Part shown: piece by piece, positions 23,415 to 31,120 of the stretch | Numbering within the stretch: the first letter of the stretch is position 1 | Layout of the letters: each line of letters opens with the position of its first letter | Assembly: GCA_024103385.1 (NCBI GenBank) | Contig: JAGFIT010000083.1 | Location: 1 to 34,534 of the forward strand | Length of the DNA: 34,534 nucleotides | Reading direction: 5' to 3' | DNA from: Vicingus serpentipes | GTDB taxonomy: Bacteria; Bacteroidota; Bacteroidia; Flavobacteriales_E; Vicingaceae | The notes under the pieces: model-generated | Told to the model about the DNA's origin: nothing | Seen by the model: only the letters and a program-made list of their open reading frames with translations | Database searches by the model: none | Made by a program: the position numbers and the translations under genes

Positions 23415-23798
23415 TTACATCACTTGTTTGTAGAGGAAAGGAATTTCGCTAACAGCAGCTAAGTCTTCCCCTAAAACTTCCATGTCCTCATCTCCTGCAT
23501 CAAAACTCCATTCTACAGATATATTTTTATTAGGGTTTTGAGTTAAATAATCATTCATTCTTTTTAAGAGGATAAGAATACATTCGGTAGAATGAGTATT
23601 CATATAATCCACATAAATAGAGAGCTTAATGGTTGGAGGATTGGTTAAGATAAAATCGTTTAACCAATTTTCTAAAGGTTGATAAAAATTAATAGGATGT
23701 TCAGGAATAGAACGACCTGAAATTTGTAGCCAACCACTTTCAGCATTAAAATCGACCGAAGGCGAAGTAGGGGTTGATGCTATTACAAGAGAATTCAT
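23415..23798 (-). CDS. SiaC-family regulatory phosphoprotein (DUF1987)
   Basis: A 127-aa DUF1987/SiaC-type protein. TPTSPSVDFNAESGWLQISG (9-28) and FYQPLENWLNDFI (38-50) are the family's N-terminal motifs. DYMNTHSTE (64-72) aligns with the phosphosite strand, with Thr68 at the position phosphorylated in the Pseudomonas SiaC. In the SiaABCD system a PP2C-type phosphatase and an atypical kinase switch SiaC, which activates a diguanylate cyclase; none of those partners is in the window. It has its own promoter (23824-23856) overlapping the end of msrA. The fold call is good; the role here is open. Confidence 0.83.
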   Translation of the reverse strand: MNSLVIASTPTSPSVDFNAESGWLQISGRSIPEHPINFYQPLENWLNDFILTNPPTIKLSIYVDYMNTHSTECILILLKRMNDYLTQNPNKNISVEWSFDAGDEDMEVLGEDLAAVSEIPFLYKQVM

Positions 23799-23823
23799 TA
23801 TTTTAAGTCTAACTTTTCTAACT

Positions 23824-23856
23824 CAAAGGTAACTTAACCTTTTAAAAAAGCACAAA
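23824..23856 (-). promoter_or_regulatory. Promoter of the SiaC-family gene
   Basis: On the minus strand: TTTG (23853-23856), 21 nt, TACCTTTG (23824-23831), a full match to the Bacteroidota pattern about 25 nt before the ATG. It sits immediately after the msrA coding end, so siaC can be expressed separately from msrA. Confidence 0.65.
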
Positions 23857-23859
23857 TTT

Positions 23860-24483
23860 TTATTTTAATTTCTCTTTAAAAATCTTTTTAAACTTATCCA
23901 GTTTAGGTCTGACAACAGCTCTACAATAAGGTTGATCTCCATTTTGTTCAAAATAATTTTGATGATAATCTTCTGCGGGATAAAAGTTGTTTATAGCAGT
24001 AATTTCAGTAACTATTGGATTAGGGAAAGCTTTTTCATCATTTAAGGTTTTTAAGTAAGACTCTGCAATATGTTTTTGTTCTAGTGTATGATAAAAAATA
24101 GCCGACCGGTACTGTGTTCCTACATCTCCTCCTTGTCTGTTTAATGTGGTAGGGTCATGAGTTTGCCAAAACACTTCCAGTAATTCTTTAAGTGAAATAA
24201 CTTCAGGGTTATAGGTTAATTGACAAACTTCAGCATGTCCTGTGCTGCCAGTGCAAACTTCTTTATAAGATGGATTTTTTACGGAACCTCCAGCATAACC
24301 AGATACCACTTTTTCAACACCTTTAAGACTTTCAAAAATAGCTTCAACACACCAAAAACAACCTGCACCAAAAGTAATAGTATCCATATTTTTTGTTTGA
24401 AAATTTTTGCTAGTAGCTTTTAAATTAAAATTAGCTAGTAGAAAAAATGTGATTATTAATGCTGAAGAAAGTTTTGTTTTCAT
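23860..24483 (-). CDS. msrA: Peptide methionine-S-sulfoxide reductase MsrA, exported form
   Basis: Reduces Met-(S)-sulfoxide in proteins. FGAGCFWCVEAIF (38-50) holds catalytic Cys42; GYAGG (63-67) and the HAEVCQLTYNPE block follow, with YHQNYFEQNGDQPYC (about 172-186) near the C terminus. At 207 aa it is longer than cytosolic MsrA because of a 22-residue signal-like hydrophobic leader (SALIITFFLLANFNLKA), so it should act in the periplasm or be membrane anchored. It lies 35 nt downstream of dapA on the same strand and may be part of that transcript. MsrB is encoded 2 kb away without a signal peptide. Confidence 0.95.
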   Translation of the reverse strand: MKTKLSSALIITFFLLANFNLKATSKNFQTKNMDTITFGAGCFWCVEAIFESLKGVEKVVSGYAGGSVKNPSYKEVCTGSTGHAEVCQLTYNPEVISLKELLEVFWQTHDPTTLNRQGGDVGTQYRSAIFYHTLEQKHIAESYLKTLNDEKAFPNPIVTEITAINNFYPAEDYHQNYFEQNGDQPYCRAVVRPKLDKFKKIFKEKLK

Positions 24484-24518
24484 ATCAAAAAGAATAACTC
24501 CTTTTCAGCCGATTTATT

Positions 24519-25394
24519 TTAATAACTGTTAATTATTTCTTTTATTTTAGTATGTGTTTGACTGGTTACGTTCACTAATGGTAAGCGAACATCATCTCCA
24601 GTAATGCCTAGTAATTTTAGAACATCTTTAACTCCTGCAGGATTACCATCCACAAATAAATAATGAATGAGTTCAAAATACTTGTAATGTAACGTTTGGG
24701 CTTCTTTAAAATTTCCAGCTAAAGCATAGTTAACCATGTCAGAGTATCCTTTAGGAAATGCATTAGCAATTACAGAGATAAGTCCATCAGCACCACATGC
24801 AATTAAAGGCAACGTTATTCCATCATCACCAGAAATCATCAAAAATCCTTTGGGCCGATTTTTAATTATTTCCATACACTGTTCTATATTTCCTGAGGCC
24901 TCTTTGGTGGCAACAATATTCTTAAAATCATTAGCTAACCTTAAAGTAGTAGCAGCAGAAATATTTGAGCTCGTTCTCCCTGGTACATTGTATAATATAA
25001 TAGGTTTTGTAGTCACTTCAGCTAATGCTTTGTAATGTTGGTAAATACCCTCTTGAGAAGGTTTGTTGTAATATGGACTTACTGATAAGATAGCATCAAC
25101 ATCAGTTAAATCAGTAGTTTTAAATTGTTCAACAACTGTAGCAGTACAATTTCCTCCAATACCTAAAACAATAGGAATACGCTTATTATTTACTTTAATA
25201 ATAAAATCTAAAACCTGTTTCTTTTCCTCTTTACTTAATGTTACCGATTCTCCAGTAGTTCCTTGTACTACTAAATAATCAATCCCATTGGTGATTAAAT
25301 GTTCTACTAATTTTTCTAAAGCATTATAATCGATGCTTTTGTCGCTGTTGAATGGAGTCACAATGGCAACTCCAGTTCCTCTTAAATTCTCCAT
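24519..25394 (-). CDS. dapA: 4-hydroxy-tetrahydrodipicolinate synthase
   Basis: Condenses pyruvate with aspartate semialdehyde, the first committed step to lysine and diaminopimelate. From ATG 25394 it has 291 aa, the usual length; GTG at 25400 would add two residues and is less likely. QGTTGES (44-50) contains the catalytic Thr pair, LYNVPGR (134-140) has Tyr135, and VATKEASGN (161-169) has the Schiff-base Lys164. All key residues are present. A TACTTTTG -7 box at 25438-25445 lies 43 nt before the start. msrA follows on the same strand. Confidence 0.95.
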   Translation of the reverse strand: MENLRGTGVAIVTPFNSDKSIDYNALEKLVEHLITNGIDYLVVQGTTGESVTLSKEEKKQVLDFIIKVNNKRIPIVLGIGGNCTATVVEQFKTTDLTDVDAILSVSPYYNKPSQEGIYQHYKALAEVTTKPIILYNVPGRTSSNISAATTLRLANDFKNIVATKEASGNIEQCMEIIKNRPKGFLMISGDDGITLPLIACGADGLISVIANAFPKGYSDMVNYALAGNFKEAQTLHYKYFELIHYLFVDGNPAGVKDVLKLLGITGDDVRLPLVNVTSQTHTKIKEIINSY

Positions 25395-25437
25395 TATCAC
25401 TATTTGTAAAGATTTATTTATAACTGATAGTTAAGCG

Positions 25438-25445
25438 CAAAAGTA
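25438..25445 (-). promoter_or_regulatory. -7 promoter element of dapA
   Basis: TACTTTTG on the minus strand fully matches TAnnTTTG and lies 43 nt before the dapA ATG. No clear TTTG was found at the -33 distance. Confidence 0.35.
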
Positions 25446-25564
25446 GTAAATTTCAAGTATCACTTTTATAATATTATTAGAAATAAAATGAACTGCATTT
25501 AGTTGTTTAATTTTAAGAAAAATTGGGATATTACTTTGGTTAGATTTCTTATCTTTACAGCTAT

Positions 25565-26206
25565 ATGATGAATGTAAGATTATTATATACATCCCTTTTT
25601 CTGTTAATGTTTACAGGTTCCATTTGTGCTCAAACGGTTCAACAGGAGGATGATTATGTTTTACCTTATGATTCGTTAACCACAAAAGATAAATTGCACT
25701 ATAATTTTGCAGTAGGAGCAGGGGTGGGTTTTTCTAATGGTTCAGGGAGTTCTTTGTATACCTATTATAAACCTTCTATTAGTTATGATTTATCTCCTAA
25801 GTTTAAACTGAATGCAGGATTACTTTATGTGAATAGCAGTGTCAATAATGTTGCTGTTTACTCAGATTATCAGTATCAATTTTTTTCAGGAAGTATATCG
25901 GCATATTATGCTTACATAGGAGGTCAATATCAAGTCAATGAACGATTAGCTGTTGGAGCTAATGTGTATTATAATATTACCAATTTCAATTCTTTTGATG
26001 GTTTATCATTGAATGATAAAAATGCGAATAGAAACAATCTGGGTTATTCGGCTAATTTTAAATATCAAATTGCTAAAGGACTCACATTAGAAGGAGAAAT
26101 TAGAGTTAAAGAACCAGCAGTTTATAATCCTTTTGGTAGAAGTCAGGCAGGAAATTATAATTCTTTCTTTAGCGATGAATATGGTTATCCGTTCAGAACT
26201 TGGTAG
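25565..26206 (+). CDS. Small outer-membrane beta-barrel-like protein
   Basis: A 213-aa protein with a signal peptide (about 1-22, SICAQ) followed by alternating hydrophobic/polar strands rich in Tyr, Asn and Gly, for example LHYNFAVGAGVGFSNGSG, FKLNAGLLYVNSS and YIGGQYQVNERLAVGANVYY. This is the look of an 8-10-strand outer-membrane barrel of the kind found in many Bacteroidetes hypotheticals. There is no recognised enzyme motif. It has tandem ATG codons at 25565 and 25568. It is monocistronic and is followed by the inverted repeat copy at 26212. Confidence 0.75.
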   Translation: MMNVRLLYTSLFLLMFTGSICAQTVQQEDDYVLPYDSLTTKDKLHYNFAVGAGVGFSNGSGSSLYTYYKPSISYDLSPKFKLNAGLLYVNSSVNNVAVYSDYQYQFFSGSISAYYAYIGGQYQVNERLAVGANVYYNITNFNSFDGLSLNDKNANRNNLGYSANFKYQIAKGLTLEGEIRVKEPAVYNPFGRSQAGNYNSFFSDEYGYPFRTW

Positions 26207-26211
26207 TTTTA

Positions 26212-26320
26212 CCATTCCCAACGAAATGCAATTCCTCGAATTCCTCGGAATAAATTCCGAACAAAAATCTAAGATTATATAGTAATCTGGATACCTTATG
26301 TCCGCTTTCGCTTCCTAAGG
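26212..26320 (-). repeat. Dispersed intergenic repeat, copy B (inverted relative to copy A)
   Basis: Read on the minus strand, 26294-26320 matches the 27-nt part one of copy A at 23 of 27 positions. After the same 33-nt gap, 26212-26260 matches part two, with an extra 9-nt tandem duplication (GAGGAATTC/GAGGAATTG). Copy B fills the spacer between the barrel gene and msrB. Confidence 0.75.
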
Positions 26321-26337
26321 GATGAAAGAATGATTTG

Positions 26338-26715
26338 TTATTCGTTTTTCTTTTTAAAATCTAAACTTATAGAATTAACACAGTACCTCAGTCTCGTTTT
26401 TGTTGGACCATCATTAAAAACATGTCCTAAGTGAGATTCACAATTGGCACAAACTATTTCTGTTCTAATCATGCCATGCGATTTATCTAAAATCTCTTTT
26501 ATTTTTCCAGTCTCAATACCTTGGTCAAAACTAGGCCACCCACAACCAGCATCAAATTTAGAAGAAGAGCTAAATAAGCTCTCGCCACAACCTTTACAAG
26601 TATATGTTCCGTTTTCAAAATGGGCATTAAATTTTCCAGAAAAAGGTCTTTCAGTTCCTTTTTCTCGCATTACGTGGTACTCTTCTTCAGAAAGTTCTTT
26701 TCTCCAATCTTTCAT
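26338..26715 (-). CDS. msrB: Peptide methionine-R-sulfoxide reductase MsrB
   Basis: Reduces Met-(R)-sulfoxide. The 125-aa protein opens with the family helix [20 protein letters not shown] and carries zinc ligands Cys40, Cys43, Cys89 and Cys92, resolving-type Cys58 ([10 protein letters not shown]) and catalytic Cys112 in [11 protein letters not shown]. There is no signal peptide, so it should be cytoplasmic, unlike the exported MsrA here. It is transcribed divergently from yaaA across a 40-bp gap, so the two may share control. Confidence 0.96.
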   Translation of the reverse strand: MKDWRKELSEEEYHVMREKGTERPFSGKFNAHFENGTYTCKGCGESLFSSSSKFDAGCGWPSFDQGIETGKIKEILDKSHGMIRTEIVCANCESHLGHVFNDGPTKTRLRYCVNSISLDFKKKNE

Positions 26716-26729
26716 GCGGTAATTAATGT

Positions 26730-26737
26730 TAATTTTG
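26730..26737 (+). promoter_or_regulatory. -7 promoter element of yaaA
   Basis: TAATTTTG fully matches TAnnTTTG. It lies 18 nt before ATG 26756 and downstream of the in-frame ATG 26726, which supports the later start for yaaA. No -33 box is clear. Confidence 0.4.
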
Positions 26738-26755
26738 ACTTTAAAATTACGAATT

Positions 26756-27520
26756 ATGTTAGTTGTTTTATCTCCTGCAAAAAAGTTGAGTATAGATGGT
26801 GAAAAACCAACCGATTTTACTTTACCTCAATATACCAAAGAAGCTCAACAATTAATTAAGGTGTTGAGTAAATATTCTCCTAAAAAATTAATTCAATTGA
26901 TGGGGATTAGTCCAACACTGGCTGAATTGAATCATGAACGTTATTTGAATTGGCAGCCTAAACATAATTTAAAAGATGCCAAACAAGCTATGTTTACCTT
27001 TACAGGAGAGGTTTATAGTGGTTTGGATGCGAGTTCATTTTCTAAAAAAGACATTGAATTTGCACAAAATCATTTAAGAATATTATCAGGTTTATACGGA
27101 GTGTTAAAGCCAATGGATTTAATCCATGCCTATCGTTTAGAGATGGGAACTAGTTTGAAGGTGGGTACCAAAAAGAGCTTATATGAATTTTGGGGAGACA
27201 CCATTGTAAATAATATCAATCAAGTACTACAAGAACAAGGTGATGATGTTTTAGTGAATTTAGCTTCTAACGAGTATTTTAAAGCCATTAACAAGAAAAG
27301 ATTAAAAGCAAAAGTGGTTGTGCCTGTGTTTAAAGACTTTAAAAGCGGGCAGTATAAAACCATTATGGTTTATGCAAAAAAAGCGAGAGGAATGATGGCT
27401 GCTTTTATTATTAAAAATCAAATTAAAAATATAAACGATTTAATTGCTTTTGATGTGGATGGCTATTGCTATAACAAAGAAGTATCAACAACTAACGAAA
27501 TGGTTTTTTATAGAGGGTAA
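26756..27520 (+). CDS. yaaA: YaaA family peroxide stress protein (DUF328)
   Basis: A 254-aa YaaA-family protein starting [14 protein letters not shown]; an in-frame ATG ten codons upstream is rejected because it precedes the likely -7 box and the family normally starts at this motif. Other conserved blocks are [51 protein letters not shown] and [12 protein letters not shown]. In E. coli YaaA limits intracellular iron and DNA damage under hydrogen peroxide and binds DNA. Divergent from msrB, it makes an oxidative-damage pair. Confidence 0.94.
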   Translation: MLVVLSPAKKLSIDGEKPTDFTLPQYTKEAQQLIKVLSKYSPKKLIQLMGISPTLAELNHERYLNWQPKHNLKDAKQAMFTFTGEVYSGLDASSFSKKDIEFAQNHLRILSGLYGVLKPMDLIHAYRLEMGTSLKVGTKKSLYEFWGDTIVNNINQVLQEQGDDVLVNLASNEYFKAINKKRLKAKVVVPVFKDFKSGQYKTIMVYAKKARGMMAAFIIKNQIKNINDLIAFDVDGYCYNKEVSTTNEMVFYRG

Positions 27521-27535
27521 TTAATTTGGCAATGA

Positions 27536-27616
27536 GTTAATTTGACAATGGTTGTCATTTTGATTTCGATCCCGATAGCTATCGGAATGTTAAAGAATAA
27601 CAAAACCGAAGAAATC
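27536..27616. repeat. Intergenic repeat fragment with shared palindrome
   Basis: The spacer between yaaA and the S1 gene starts with two similar units (TTAATTTGGCAATGAG and TTAATTTGACAATGGT, 27522-27553), then CCGATAGCTATCGG (27572-27585), the core of the 18873-18890 palindrome, followed by GAAGAAATC. It resembles dispersed Bacteroidetes intergenic repeats. No gene is seen here. Confidence 0.55.
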
Positions 27617-27637
27617 TTTTAATTAGAAAGAGAGAAA

Positions 27638-28474
27638 ATGAAAGAAATAGGACAAATATTAGAGTTAGAGGCATTGAAAGAGACACCTCAAGGGGTTTAT
27701 TTAATTACGGATGAGGATAAAGAAATTTTATTGCCTAATAAATATGTGCCTAATGATTTAGAGATAGGAGATAAGATTGAGGTTTTTGTATATACCGATT
27801 CTGAAGATAGACCGATAGCAACTACATTAGATCCTAAGATAAAACTAAACCAATTTGCTTTTTTAAAGGTGGTGGATGTGAATCAATATGGAGCTTTTTT
27901 AGATTGGGGAATGGAGAAAGATTTATTGCTTCCCTTTTCAGAGCAGCAATTTAATGTAGAAGCTACTAAGCGCTATTTGGTATATATGTACAAAGATACG
28001 GTAACGAATAGATTGGTAGCAACTACCAAATTTGGTAAATTCATTAAAGAAAACAAAGTAACGATTAAGACTGGTGAGCAAGTAGATTTGTTGGTCAGTG
28101 GAGAAACAGAAATTGGGTATAAAGTAATTGTGAACAGTAAACACTATGGTATGGTGTTTAAAAACGAGTTGTTTAAAACCATTAAAATAGGAGACCAACT
28201 AAAAGGTTATTTACAGCGCGTAAGAGCAGATAACAAGTTAGATATTACGTTGAATAGTGCTAAATTGAATGATGTAGAAACCTTGGCTAATGAAATTTAT
28301 GAACGATTATTAAAAGCAGGAGGTAAAATGTCTATTTCTGATAAAAGTTCTCCTGAAATCATTAAAAAGGAATTTCAGGTAAGTAAAAAATCATTTAGAA
28401 GGGCTTTAGGTTTACTGTATAGCGATAGAAAAATTACCATCACTCCAGAAAGTGTGGAGTTGGTGAAGGGTTAA
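27638..28474 (+). CDS. CvfB/YitL-like S1 RNA-binding protein
   Basis: A 278-aa protein built of tandem S1/OB-type domains with a C-terminal winged helix. Residues about 5-65 form the first OB unit (GVYLITDEDKEILLPNKYVP), about 70-130 the second (FLKVVDVNQYGAFLDWGMEKDLLLP), about 140-210 the third, and 225-278 the winged helix (SPEIIKKEFQVSKKSFRRALGLLYSDRKI). This is the CvfB order; in Staphylococcus CvfB is an RNA-binding regulator of virulence genes. The target RNA here is unknown. Its stop shares a TTAA with the convergent mazG stop (28471-28474). Confidence 0.9.
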   Translation: MKEIGQILELEALKETPQGVYLITDEDKEILLPNKYVPNDLEIGDKIEVFVYTDSEDRPIATTLDPKIKLNQFAFLKVVDVNQYGAFLDWGMEKDLLLPFSEQQFNVEATKRYLVYMYKDTVTNRLVATTKFGKFIKENKVTIKTGEQVDLLVSGETEIGYKVIVNSKHYGMVFKNELFKTIKIGDQLKGYLQRVRADNKLDITLNSAKLNDVETLANEIYERLLKAGGKMSISDKSSPEIIKKEFQVSKKSFRRALGLLYSDRKITITPESVELVKG

Positions 28475-29238
28475 TGAAACACAGACTTAGCTTCATCCCA
28501 ATATTTGTCCATCTCCTCTAAGGTCATATCACTCATTTTTTTGCCCTCTTTTGTAGTGGCTTCTTCCATGTGTTGAAAACGATTAATGAATTTTTTATTG
28601 GTTTTTTCTAAAGCATCTTCAGGGTTTATCCCTAAAAATCTTGCGTAGTTAATTAAAGAGAATAAAACATCACCAAATTCAGCCTCTATTCGAGTGCTAT
28701 TTGATTGTACTTCTTTCTGAAGTTCTTGAATTTCTTCAGTTACTTTTTCAAAAACTTGCTCTTTGCTGTCCCAATCAAAACCTATACCCCTTGCCTTATC
28801 TTGAATACGAATAGCTTTTACTAAAGCAGGTAATGATTTGGGAACCCCTTCTAAAACAGATTTTTTTCCTTCTTTTAATTTCAGTTTTTCCCAGTTGGCT
28901 TTAACTTCTTTTTCATCTTGCACTTCAACGTCTCCGTAAATATGTGGGTGACGATGAATTAATTTTTCGCAAATTTCATTGATTACATCGGCCATGTCAA
29001 AATCATTGGTCTCTGAAGCAATTTTGGCATAGAACACAATATGGAGAAGTAAGTCGCCTAACTCTTTTTTAATTTCATGGGTATCTTCTTCAAGAATAGC
29101 ATCGGTTAATTCATAAGTTTCTTCAATGGTTAAATGTCTTAAAGATTGCATGGTTTGTTTTTTATCCCACGGGCATTTTTCTCGCAAATCATCCATGATG
29201 TGAAGTAATCTTTTAAAAGCATCTAATTTTTCGTTCAT
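28471..29238 (-). CDS. mazG: Nucleoside triphosphate pyrophosphohydrolase MazG
   Basis: A 255-aa NTP pyrophosphohydrolase that hydrolyses (d)NTPs to monophosphates, a house-cleaning function. LREKCPWDKKQTMQSLRHLT (about 18-37) and the metal-site helices EETYEL (39-44) and KKELGDLLLHIVFY (about 58-71) mark the N-terminal MazG fold; the second fold carries EFGDVLFSLINYARFLGI (about 190-207). Both halves are present, as in E. coli MazG. It is divergent from the PagL-like gene and overlaps the S1-protein gene by four bases at the stops. Confidence 0.95.
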   Translation of the reverse strand: MNEKLDAFKRLLHIMDDLREKCPWDKKQTMQSLRHLTIEETYELTDAILEEDTHEIKKELGDLLLHIVFYAKIASETNDFDMADVINEICEKLIHRHPHIYGDVEVQDEKEVKANWEKLKLKEGKKSVLEGVPKSLPALVKAIRIQDKARGIGFDWDSKEQVFEKVTEEIQELQKEVQSNSTRIEAEFGDVLFSLINYARFLGINPEDALEKTNKKFINRFQHMEEATTKEGKKMSDMTLEEMDKYWDEAKSVFH

Positions 29239-29249
29239 AAAACTCTTTT

Positions 29250-29275
29250 TTGTAGTGGCTTATTAGCTATTTTTG
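29250..29275 (+). promoter_or_regulatory. Promoter of the PagL-like gene, near-leaderless
   Basis: TTG (29250-29252), 15 nt and TATTTTTG (29268-29275). The -7 box is a full match; the spacing is a little short. It ends only four bases before the GTG at 29280, so the transcript probably starts at or very near the start codon. Confidence 0.4.
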
Positions 29276-29279
29276 ATTG

Positions 29280-30374
29280 GTGATAAAAATACAGCTTAAA
29301 TATCAGTTATTAATCCTCCTTTTTTTACTTTTTATTAACCAGTACGCTCAAAAAGAGCAGCGACCTTTTGGCATAAAAGAAACATTTCATTACGGATTTA
29401 TTGCTCCTCATCGACCGATTGTAAACGAGCTACTAGAAGGGCATACTAAGGCATATGAGCTTTCTTTCTATAAGAATACGCTAGGGAAAAAGCAATGGCA
29501 ACAGTTATACAATTACCCTACAGTGGGTTTATCTCTAATCTATTTAGACTTAGCTAACCCAGCACAATTGGGTAAAAGTTTTGGTTGTTTTCCATATTTA
29601 TCATTTTTGGTAACGGATAAAAAAATAAGTTGGGAGATAAAGTTTGGAGCTGGTGTAGGGTATATTGAAAAGCCATTTGATAAAACCACTAATTATAAAA
29701 ACTTAGCAATAGGTTCTTCTATGAATGGCTTAATCAATATTAATTCTCAATGGACTACACGACTAACAGATGATGTAAATACTTCTTTAGGTGTTTCTGT
29801 TATTCATTTTTCTAATGGATCTTTTAAAAGACCTAATTTAGGAATTAACATATTTTCATTAAACCTTGGAGTGGCTTATCATTTTGGAAAACCTCAAGAG
29901 CAACATACTCAAGAAATGGTAGATAGGGAAAGAAGCTGGAGTAAAAATTTTAGTATAGCCGTTGGGCTTAAAGAGATTCCTCCAGTAGAAGGACCTAAGT
30001 ATTTTGTTTCTACCTATTCTTTTAACCTAATAAAAACAAGAAGTAACAAAAGCTCTTTTGGTGCAGGACTGGATGTTTTTTACAATACTTCATTAACTCA
30101 TTTGATTGCTCAAGATTCTACCAAAAAACAATCCAGTATGGATAATTTTAGGGGAGGAATAACGTTGATTTACTCTTTAGATTTTGGTCAGTTTTCTACT
30201 TTATTTCAAATGGGAGGGTATCTTTTTGCAAAAGAAAAAAGCTCAGGAGTGATTTATCATCGCGTACAAACTAGATATGCGATTAATGATCAGTTGTTCT
30301 TCAATTTAGGATTAAAAACACATTATGTAGTTGCTGATTTTGTTGAGGTAGGACTCGGATATCGATTTAAATAG
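29280..30374 (+). CDS. PagL-like acyloxyacyl hydrolase (lipid A deacylase family)
   Basis: An outer-membrane protein of about 364 aa with a hydrophobic signal segment (LLILLFLLFINQYA) and Tyr/Gly-rich beta strands. The PagL-type active-site strand is VIHFSNGSFKRPNLGIN, with His177 and Ser179 (numbered from 29277). The third member of the known triad, Glu 12 residues after Ser, is Asn191 here. It is longer than classical PagL (about 150 aa), as are other Bacteroidetes members, with an extra C-terminal beta-rich half. The only possible starts are TTG 29277 and GTG 29280, since TGA precedes them; GTG is preferred. It abuts the DUF2807 gene (TAGATG), so the pair is coupled. Confidence 0.8.
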   Translation: MIKIQLKYQLLILLFLLFINQYAQKEQRPFGIKETFHYGFIAPHRPIVNELLEGHTKAYELSFYKNTLGKKQWQQLYNYPTVGLSLIYLDLANPAQLGKSFGCFPYLSFLVTDKKISWEIKFGAGVGYIEKPFDKTTNYKNLAIGSSMNGLININSQWTTRLTDDVNTSLGVSVIHFSNGSFKRPNLGINIFSLNLGVAYHFGKPQEQHTQEMVDRERSWSKNFSIAVGLKEIPPVEGPKYFVSTYSFNLIKTRSNKSSFGAGLDVFYNTSLTHLIAQDSTKKQSSMDNFRGGITLIYSLDFGQFSTLFQMGGYLFAKEKSSGVIYHRVQTRYAINDQLFFNLGLKTHYVVADFVEVGLGYRFK

Positions 30375-31118
30375 ATGGGGTTATTAAAAAAATATAGGAT
30401 ATTATTATTACTGCTAACAACAGTTTTATTGAATTCGTGTGGAAAAAAATCAAGTTGTATTAAAAATACAGGAAAAAAAGCCACAGAAATTAGATCTATC
30501 AGTGGAGAGATTAATAAAATTGAAATTAAAGACAACATTAACTTGGTATTAGTTCAAGATAGTCTTGCTATTGTAAAAATTGAAGGAGGCGAAAATTTGT
30601 TGCCTTATGTCAAAATTGATGTAAATAACAATACAATTTCAATATCAAATGGGAACAAATGTAATTTTTTAAGAAGTTACAAAGAGCCGATAACTGTATA
30701 TTTATCGGTAACTGATATCAGGGAGATTAATTATACTGGTAAAGGAAGTGTATCAAATACAGGAACTCTCAATTTTAATGACTTTACCATTGATGTTAAA
30801 AATGGAACGGGGAATGTTAACCTTACCCTCAATTCAGATAAAGTAGCTATTCTTAGTCATACAGGTGCAACTGATTTCACTTTAAATGGTTTTACAAAAG
30901 ACTTGTATGTTTATACAGGCTCTAACTCTTGGTTTTATTTAATGGGTACGGTAGCTACAAATGTTCATGTAAATACAGCTGGAACAGGCGATGTGTTTGT
31001 TGCTCCAATCAATACACTTTTGGTTGAGTTGACTTCGTTGGGGAATGTGCGATATAAAGGAAATCCTAACATTACAATGAGTACACATACAGGAAGTGGA
31101 CAAATAATTAAACAGTAA
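30375..31118 (+). CDS. DUF2807 (head GIN domain) lipoprotein
   Basis: A 247-aa lipoprotein: signal segment LLLLLTTVLLNSC with lipidated Cys22, then a right-handed beta-helix of the DUF2807/GIN type. Strand repeats with G-[TS]-G turns mark it, such as KGSVSN, GTGNVNLT, GTGDVFVA and GSGQIIK. The family is described as putative adhesin or autotransporter head-like; no ligand is known. The start codon directly follows the PagL-like stop with no gap, so it belongs to the same operon and should sit in the outer membrane with it. Its stop is 2 bp from the convergent yihY stop. Confidence 0.85.
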   Translation: MGLLKKYRILLLLLTTVLLNSCGKKSSCIKNTGKKATEIRSISGEINKIEIKDNINLVLVQDSLAIVKIEGGENLLPYVKIDVNNNTISISNGNKCNFLRSYKEPITVYLSVTDIREINYTGKGSVSNTGTLNFNDFTIDVKNGTGNVNLTLNSDKVAILSHTGATDFTLNGFTKDLYVYTGSNSWFYLMGTVATNVHVNTAGTGDVFVAPINTLLVELTSLGNVRYKGNPNITMSTHTGSGQIIKQ

Positions 31119-31120
31119 CC

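Noticed and set aside
26726..26755. Upstream ATG start for yaaA
   Set aside because: It lies upstream of the likely -7 box at 26730-26737, and the family begins at the later MLVVLSPAK.
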